Shown here: positions 6,638-10,317 of the stretch, one piece after another
Layout: each line of letters begins with the position of its first letter
Position numbering within the stretch: position 1 is the first letter of the stretch
NCBI GenBank assembly: GCA_951800555.1
Contig: CATOJU010000024.1
Coordinates: 1-10,317 of the forward strand
Direction: 5' to 3'
DNA: 10,317 nt
Source: an uncultured Rickettsiales bacterium
GTDB lineage: Bacteria > Pseudomonadota > Alphaproteobacteria > Rickettsiales > UBA1997
Program-made: the position numbers and the translations under genes
Notes under the pieces: model-generated
What the model was told of the DNA's origin: nothing
What the model saw: only the letters and a program-made list of their open reading frames with translations
Database searches by the model: none

Positions 6638-6907
6638 ATGACAAAAAAAGAATTTTTAAGAATTATTTCAGAAAAAGCTAACTCAACTTTAAAAGATGCG
6701 GAGTTATTTTATAACATTATTTTTGATACAATAAAAGAAAATATGAAAAATGAAAAAGTTTCAATTTCTGATTTTGGAACATTTAGCGTGGTTGCTACAA
6801 AGGCCAGAAAAGGAAGAAATCCACAAACTGGAGAAGAAATTAATATTCCAGCATCTTCAAAAGTAAAATTTAGTCCATCAGTAAATTTAAAAGAAACTTT
6901 AAAATAA
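6638..6907 (+). CDS. HU/IHF-family nucleoid DNA-binding protein
   Basis: This small basic dimeric protein bends and compacts DNA in the nucleoid. At 89 residues it is the usual family size. The N-terminal helices with TKKEFLRIISEKAN and LKDAELFYNII (about 2-28) form the dimer core. ISDFGTFSVV (43-52) is the conserved turn and strand, and ARKGRNPQTGEEINIPAS (56-73) is the family signature in the DNA-gripping arm, with the intercalating proline at 62. Nothing is missing. The short sequence does not separate HU from the IHF subunits, so no symbol is given. No ribosome binding site is visible. It is monocistronic, ending at a hairpin terminator before convergent comM. Confidence 0.95.
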   Translation: MTKKEFLRIISEKANSTLKDAELFYNIIFDTIKENMKNEKVSISDFGTFSVVATKARKGRNPQTGEEINIPASSKVKFSPSVNLKETLK

Positions 6908-6934
6908 TAATTTACTCTATAAATCAATCTTTAT

Positions 6935-6978
6935 AACTAATTTATATTAATTTATAAATTAGTTTAATTTTTTGTTTT
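6935..6978 (+). terminator. Rho-independent terminator of the HU-family gene
   Basis: Arms AACTAATTTATA (6935-6946) and TATAAATTAGTT (6953-6964) form a perfect 12-bp stem with a six-base loop. Downstream on the plus strand come T-runs (6968-6973 and 6975-6978). The stem is AT-rich, as the genome is. It lies between the convergent HU and comM genes; the T-tract favours plus-strand use. Confidence 0.65.
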
Positions 6979-6980
6979 AA

Positions 6981-8510
6981 TTATTTTCTGACTAAAAAAT
7001 CGGTTTTTTTAAACATTAAAGCTTCGGCTAAATGATTTTCATTAATATCTTTAGCACCATTTAAATCAGCAATAGTTCTTGCAACTTTAATTATTTTATT
7101 ATAACTTCTTAATGTTAAATTATACATTTTATCTGCCATTTTAAGCATATTTTCACATTCTTCGTTTAATTGCATGTACATTTTTATATCTTCATTACTT
7201 GCTGAGGCATTTGTTTTTTTTATGTTGTTACTAGAATTTTTATATCTTTCCAATTGTATATTTCTTGCAAAATTTACCCTTTCTTTAACTTTTGCCGAAT
7301 TTTCATTATTTATTGCTTTTTGTTTTTCTTTAAAGATATCAATTTTTGGAATATCAATAAATAAATCAAATCTATCTAATAATGGACCAGATATTTTATT
7401 TTGGTATTCTTGAGCACAAATTGGTCCTCTTTTACATTGTCTCGTAGCATCTCCATAAAAACCGCATTTACAAGGGTTCATAGCAGCTATTAATTGAAAT
7501 TCTGCCGGAAATGTTATATTTTGGAGAGCTCTGGCTACAGATATTTTTCCAGTTTCTAATGGTTGTCTTAAGGAATCTAAAACTTGTCTTGGAAACTCCG
7601 GTAATTCGTCAAGAAATAGAATACCATTATGAGCTAAAGAAATTTGGCCAGGTTTTGGCTTACTGCCCCCACCAACCATAGCCGGGACTGAACAAGAATA
7701 ATGTGGATCTAAAAATGGTCTTTTAGTTATTAATTCACCATTATAAATATTCCCGGCTACACTATTAATAATATTAATTTCTAATATTTCTTTAGAAGTT
7801 AAATCCGGTAAAATTCCAGAAATCCTTTGAGCTAACATAGATTTTCCAGTTCCCGGTGGTCCTATCATTAATAAATTGTGACCACCGGCCGCTGCGATTT
7901 CTAAAGCTCTTTTACCTTGTCTTTGCCCATATACATCTTTTAAATCAAGATAAATATTTTCTTTTTTTGATTTATTCAAAATTGGCTTTTCTATTTTACA
8001 AACACCGTTTAAATAATTTATAAGAGTTAATAAATTATCGACTGCTATTATATCAATATTTTCGTTGGCCCATAAAGCTTCTTGAGCACAATTTTTTGGA
8101 CAAATAATTCCTAAATTTCTTTCTACGGCGCCCATAGCAATTGGCAAAATACCATTTACAGCATTTATTGAACCATCTATTGATAATTCGCCTACAACTA
8201 TGTATTTTTCAATTAATTCTTGTTTTATTATACCCATCTCAATTAATAATCCTAATGCCATAGGCAAATCTAAATAACTACCTTCTTTATTTATGTCTGC
8301 TGGGCTTAAATTTATTAATAATCTTTTTGCCGGAAAACTTAAACCTATTGAATTTATAGTTGCTCTTATTCTTTCTTTTGCTTCCATTACAGCTTTATCT
8401 GGTAAACCAACAATATTAAAAGCTACAATACCAGTTGATAACTTTACTTCAACATTTATATCGATTTCATTTATACCTAAAAGTGTAAGCGTTTTTATTT
8501 TTGCTACCAT
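6981..8510 (-). CDS. comM: ComM/YifB-family Mg-chelatase-like AAA+ ATPase
   Basis: ComM is a hexameric helicase that promotes branch migration when incoming single-stranded DNA recombines during natural transformation. The 509 residues match the family length. The N-terminal Lon/S5-like fold domain has IVGLPDKAVMEAKERIRAT (33-51), NLSPADINKEGSYLDLP (67-83) and VVGELSIDGS (105-114). The AAA+ core has Walker A GPPGTGKS (217-224) and Walker B ILFLDE (297-302), followed by the four-cysteine insert C347, C349, C359, C365 and GPLLDRFD (375-382). The C-terminal Mg-chelatase lid includes RSYNKIIKVARTIADL near residue 465-482. All catalytic motifs are intact, so the gene is probably functional, which is notable in a shrunken genome. 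The family is broadly conserved even where competence is unproven, so presence alone does not show DNA uptake. It is transcribed alone, convergent with the HU gene and divergent from sppA. Confidence 0.96.
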   Translation of the reverse strand: MVAKIKTLTLLGINEIDINVEVKLSTGIVAFNIVGLPDKAVMEAKERIRATINSIGLSFPAKRLLINLSPADINKEGSYLDLPMALGLLIEMGIIKQELIEKYIVVGELSIDGSINAVNGILPIAMGAVERNLGIICPKNCAQEALWANENIDIIAVDNLLTLINYLNGVCKIEKPILNKSKKENIYLDLKDVYGQRQGKRALEIAAAGGHNLLMIGPPGTGKSMLAQRISGILPDLTSKEILEINIINSVAGNIYNGELITKRPFLDPHYSCSVPAMVGGGSKPKPGQISLAHNGILFLDELPEFPRQVLDSLRQPLETGKISVARALQNITFPAEFQLIAAMNPCKCGFYGDATRQCKRGPICAQEYQNKISGPLLDRFDLFIDIPKIDIFKEKQKAINNENSAKVKERVNFARNIQLERYKNSSNNIKKTNASASNEDIKMYMQLNEECENMLKMADKMYNLTLRSYNKIIKVARTIADLNGAKDINENHLAEALMFKKTDFLVRK

Positions 8511-8531
8511 ATTAATAATTATTATTATAAG

Positions 8532-8568
8532 TTATATAAAATATTAATATTTATTAAAAAATTTTCAA
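8532..8568 (-). promoter_or_regulatory. Probable comM promoter with AATATTAATATT palindrome
   Basis: Reading the minus strand, TTGAAA (8563-8568) is followed by the palindrome AATATTAATATT (8540-8551) and then TTATATAAC, with the ATG 29 bases after the palindrome. The downstream half of the palindrome lies 17 bases from the -35-like box. The order palindrome then ATATAA matches that upstream of virD4 and the glutamine synthetase-like gene. Confidence 0.35.
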
Positions 8569-8692
8569 GTAAAATACTTTAATAAAGAATAAAATTATTG
8601 ATACCAATTTACTTTAATTTCCCAATGTAAAAAAAAAATTTTAATATAATTAAATGTTAAAGTTACAATATACAACTTTTACATAAATTTAT

Positions 8693-8721
8693 TTGACTTT
8701 ATATAATTAATATATTAATCT
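8693..8721 (+). promoter_or_regulatory. Candidate promoter of the sppA-ppa unit
   Basis: TTGACT (8693-8698) is a near-consensus -35 box. At a 17-base spacer stands TAATCT (8716-8721), a poor -10; TATATT (8711-8716) fits better in sequence but is too close. The ATG is 30 bases downstream of the first option. The DNA between comM and sppA (8511-8751) holds no other gene. Confidence 0.35.
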
Positions 8722-8751
8722 AAAATCAATATTTTAACTAATTTATCTATT

Positions 8752-9636
8752 ATGAAAGGCGATGATTTTATAGCTATTCAAAAATTCAAAAAAAGAATTT
8801 CTATATGGAGAGCAATAACAATTATAGTAATATTTTTTTACTTACTTTCATTATGCAACAAGATAATTAAAAATAACATAATAAAAAGGGATATTATAGC
8901 AAGAGTAAAGATTAGAAACTTTATAAATAATGATTCATTTTCTAAAGAAAAATTAGAATATTTAAAAAACGATAGAATAAAAGCTATTATTTTAGACATT
9001 GATTCTTCCGGCGGTGATGTAGTAGCAAGCGAAATTCTATATACATTTTTTAGAAAACTATCTATTGATAAACCTGTTATTTCGCAAATTAATGGAGTGG
9101 GGGCATCTGGAGCATATCTATTAGCAATGGCAAGTGATTATATAATTGCCTATAATACTAGTATTGTAGGTTCAATAGGGGTTATGATGCAAAGTTATGA
9201 AATTACTGAATTAGCTGATAAAATCGGAATTTCTTTAACAAATTTCAAAAGTTCTGCACTTAAAGCTGCCCCCAATCCATTTGAAAAAATAACACCAGAT
9301 GTTGATATGGTGGTCAATCAAGAAGTCAACGATATATATGATTATTTTTTGACAATTTTTATTCAAAGAAGAAAAATAAAACCAATAGAAGCACAGGAAA
9401 TAGCTAACGGTCAAATTTATACAGGAAGGCAGGCGTTAGAATATGGTTTAATAGACAAAATTGGTGGCGATGATGAGGTTATTGAATACTTTAAAGATAT
9501 CAATATAGATATGGATAAAGTTAAAATTGTAGATTTTGATATCTACAAAAATTCTACTAAATTTAATAGCATTTTATCTTCTTTTAGAAGTAATATTTTT
9601 AAAAACAAGATTCAAGCTATTTATAAAAAATATTAA
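8752..9636 (+). CDS. sppA: SppA-type signal peptide peptidase (S49 serine protease)
   Basis: This is a membrane-bound protease of family S49, which digests cleaved signal peptides and related membrane peptides with a Ser/Lys dyad. The 294-residue protein is the short, single-domain form. It has a basic N-terminus, one membrane anchor (about 19-36) and then the crotonase-like fold. IILDIDSSGGDVVASE (79-94) is the conserved core strand. NGVGASGAYLLAMASD (114-129) carries the nucleophile Ser119, and GSIGVMM (140-146) follows. Lys171 in ALKAAPNPFE lies 52 residues after Ser119, the same spacing as the Bacillus SppA dyad as I recall it. GQIYTGRQALEYGLIDKIGG (about 221-240) is the usual C-terminal motif. 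All key residues are present. The ATG at 8752 is chosen because it places the anchor correctly. The pyrophosphatase gene follows after 16 bases, so the two are probably co-transcribed, although no functional tie is known. Confidence 0.93.
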   Translation: MKGDDFIAIQKFKKRISIWRAITIIVIFFYLLSLCNKIIKNNIIKRDIIARVKIRNFINNDSFSKEKLEYLKNDRIKAIILDIDSSGGDVVASEILYTFFRKLSIDKPVISQINGVGASGAYLLAMASDYIIAYNTSIVGSIGVMMQSYEITELADKIGISLTNFKSSALKAAPNPFEKITPDVDMVVNQEVNDIYDYFLTIFIQRRKIKPIEAQEIANGQIYTGRQALEYGLIDKIGGDDEVIEYFKDINIDMDKVKIVDFDIYKNSTKFNSILSSFRSNIFKNKIQAIYKKY

Positions 9637-9652
9637 TAATTTTAAAAAAAAT

Positions 9653-10177
9653 ATGTTAATTAAAAATATAAAAACAGGTAAAGATGTTCCTAATAGTGTA
9701 AATGTTGTAGTTGAAAATCCTGCAAATGCTTTGCCAGTAAAATATGAGTTAGATAAAGAAAGTGGGGCACTTTTTGTCGATAGATTTTTAGCAACTCCTA
9801 TGCACTATCCTTTAAATTATGGCTTTATACCAAATACACTTTCTGGGGATGGCGATCCTATCGATGTTCTTGTCTTTTCAGAATACCCAATTACTTATGG
9901 TGCAGTTATACCATGTAAACCGATAGGAATTTTATTAATGGAAGACGAAAAAGGTGAAGATGAAAAAGTTTTAGCAGTTCCAACAGAAAAAATGAATAGT
10001 GAATATTCTAAAATTAATGAAATTGATGAACTTCCAAAAGTAACCTTAGATAAAGTTGAACATTTTTTTGAACATTATAAAGATTTAGAAAAAGGTAAAT
10101 GGGTGAAAGTTGCTGGCTATAAAGATTCTAAAGAAGCCAAAAATAAAATCTTAGAAGCTATAGAAAGGGCTAAATAA
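9653..10177 (+). CDS. ppa: Family I inorganic pyrophosphatase
   Basis: This soluble enzyme splits pyrophosphate into two phosphates, pulling nucleic acid, protein and lipid synthesis forward. The 174-residue product is the size of the E. coli enzyme. Visible motifs are FVDRFLATPMHYPLNYGFIP (41-60), the signature SGDGDPIDVLV (64-74) with metal ligands D66, D68 and D71, and ED/GED around D98 and D103. Each aspartate is displaced by one from its E. coli number. A basic helical C-terminus follows. The frame stays open back to an ATG at 9536, but that would overlap sppA by about 100 bases and add 39 residues foreign to the family, so the ATG at 9653 is chosen. No ribosome binding site is evident. 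It lies 16 bases after sppA and is likely the last gene of that transcript. Confidence 0.97.
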   Translation: MLIKNIKTGKDVPNSVNVVVENPANALPVKYELDKESGALFVDRFLATPMHYPLNYGFIPNTLSGDGDPIDVLVFSEYPITYGAVIPCKPIGILLMEDEKGEDEKVLAVPTEKMNSEYSKINEIDELPKVTLDKVEHFFEHYKDLEKGKWVKVAGYKDSKEAKNKILEAIERAK

Positions 10178-10226
10178 TAATTATTTACATTAATTTATTT
10201 ATAAATTTTTGTTTATTATTTGTTAA

Positions 10227-10257
10227 TAGGAAGTATATTATTTTTATATATTTCCTA
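10227..10257 (+). terminator. Possible terminator hairpin after ppa
   Basis: TAGGAAGTATAT (10227-10238) pairs with ATATATTTCCTA (10246-10257), a 12-bp stem with one G-U pair and a seven-base loop. It lies 50 bases after the ppa stop. The bases right after it are not a T-run, so use as a rho-independent terminator is uncertain. The rest of the window to its end shows no gene. Confidence 0.4.
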
Positions 10258-10317
10258 CTAAAAATATTAAAAGTTTTTTATCTTTATTTTTTAATAATTT
10301 TTATTATCTAATTACAT

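Noticed and set aside
6594..6644. TTG start extending the minus-strand hypothetical gene by 17 residues
   Set aside because: It would overlap the HU start codon and needs a rare start; the ATG at 6593 is simpler. Not excluded.
7174..7413. Plus-strand open frames inside comM (also 8293-8547)
   Set aside because: They are antisense frames of a fully conserved gene and encode hydrophobic filler.
9536..9652. Upstream extension of the pyrophosphatase to an earlier ATG
   Set aside because: It overlaps sppA by about 100 bases and adds residues absent from family I pyrophosphatases; the ATG at 9653 gives the expected length.

Overview
The window is very AT-rich, roughly a quarter G+C by eye, and has the look of a Rickettsiales-like alphaproteobacterium with a reduced, host-associated genome. 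The main evidence is a VirD4 type IV secretion coupling protein whose whole length reads like the Rickettsiales form. Lysine-, isoleucine- and asparagine-rich proteins, near-absent Shine-Dalgarno sequences and AT-only intergenic DNA fit this. No ribosomal RNA or other taxonomic marker is present, so the assignment is an inference.

Layout. 24-2039 (minus) is a type III glutamine synthetase-like protein that keeps the family framework but has substitutions at two active-site loops. 2343-2780 (plus) is a small exported or lipidated coiled-coil protein of unknown function, followed by about 480 bases without a gene that contain a GC-containing inverted repeat. 3263-5041 (plus) is virD4, and 24 bases downstream lies an unrecognised protein with an HEXXH zinc-peptidase motif (5066-6007). 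A perfect 16-bp hairpin separates that pair from a convergent unrecognised gene (6051-6593, minus). 6638-6907 (plus) is an HU/IHF-family DNA-binding protein transcribed away from it. 6981-8510 (minus) is comM (YifB family), converging on the HU gene across a hairpin terminator. 8752-9636 (plus) is a single-domain SppA protease and 9653-10177 (plus) is inorganic pyrophosphatase, probably one transcript.

How the genes work together. Most of the window is chromosomal housekeeping: nitrogen assimilation, nucleoid structure, DNA uptake/recombination, membrane proteolysis and pyrophosphate removal. The accessory part is the virD4 plus HEXXH-protein pair, an apparently detached piece of a vir-type secretion system; no virB gene is in the window. 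Three unrelated genes (the glutamine synthetase-like gene, virD4 and comM) share the 12-bp palindrome AATATTAATATT in the DNA just before their starts, which may be a common promoter element or operator.

The points most worth a second look are the altered active site of the glutamine synthetase-like protein, the HEXXH protein next to virD4, and the shared upstream palindrome. I see no CRISPR array, insertion sequence, prophage, tRNA or rRNA gene.
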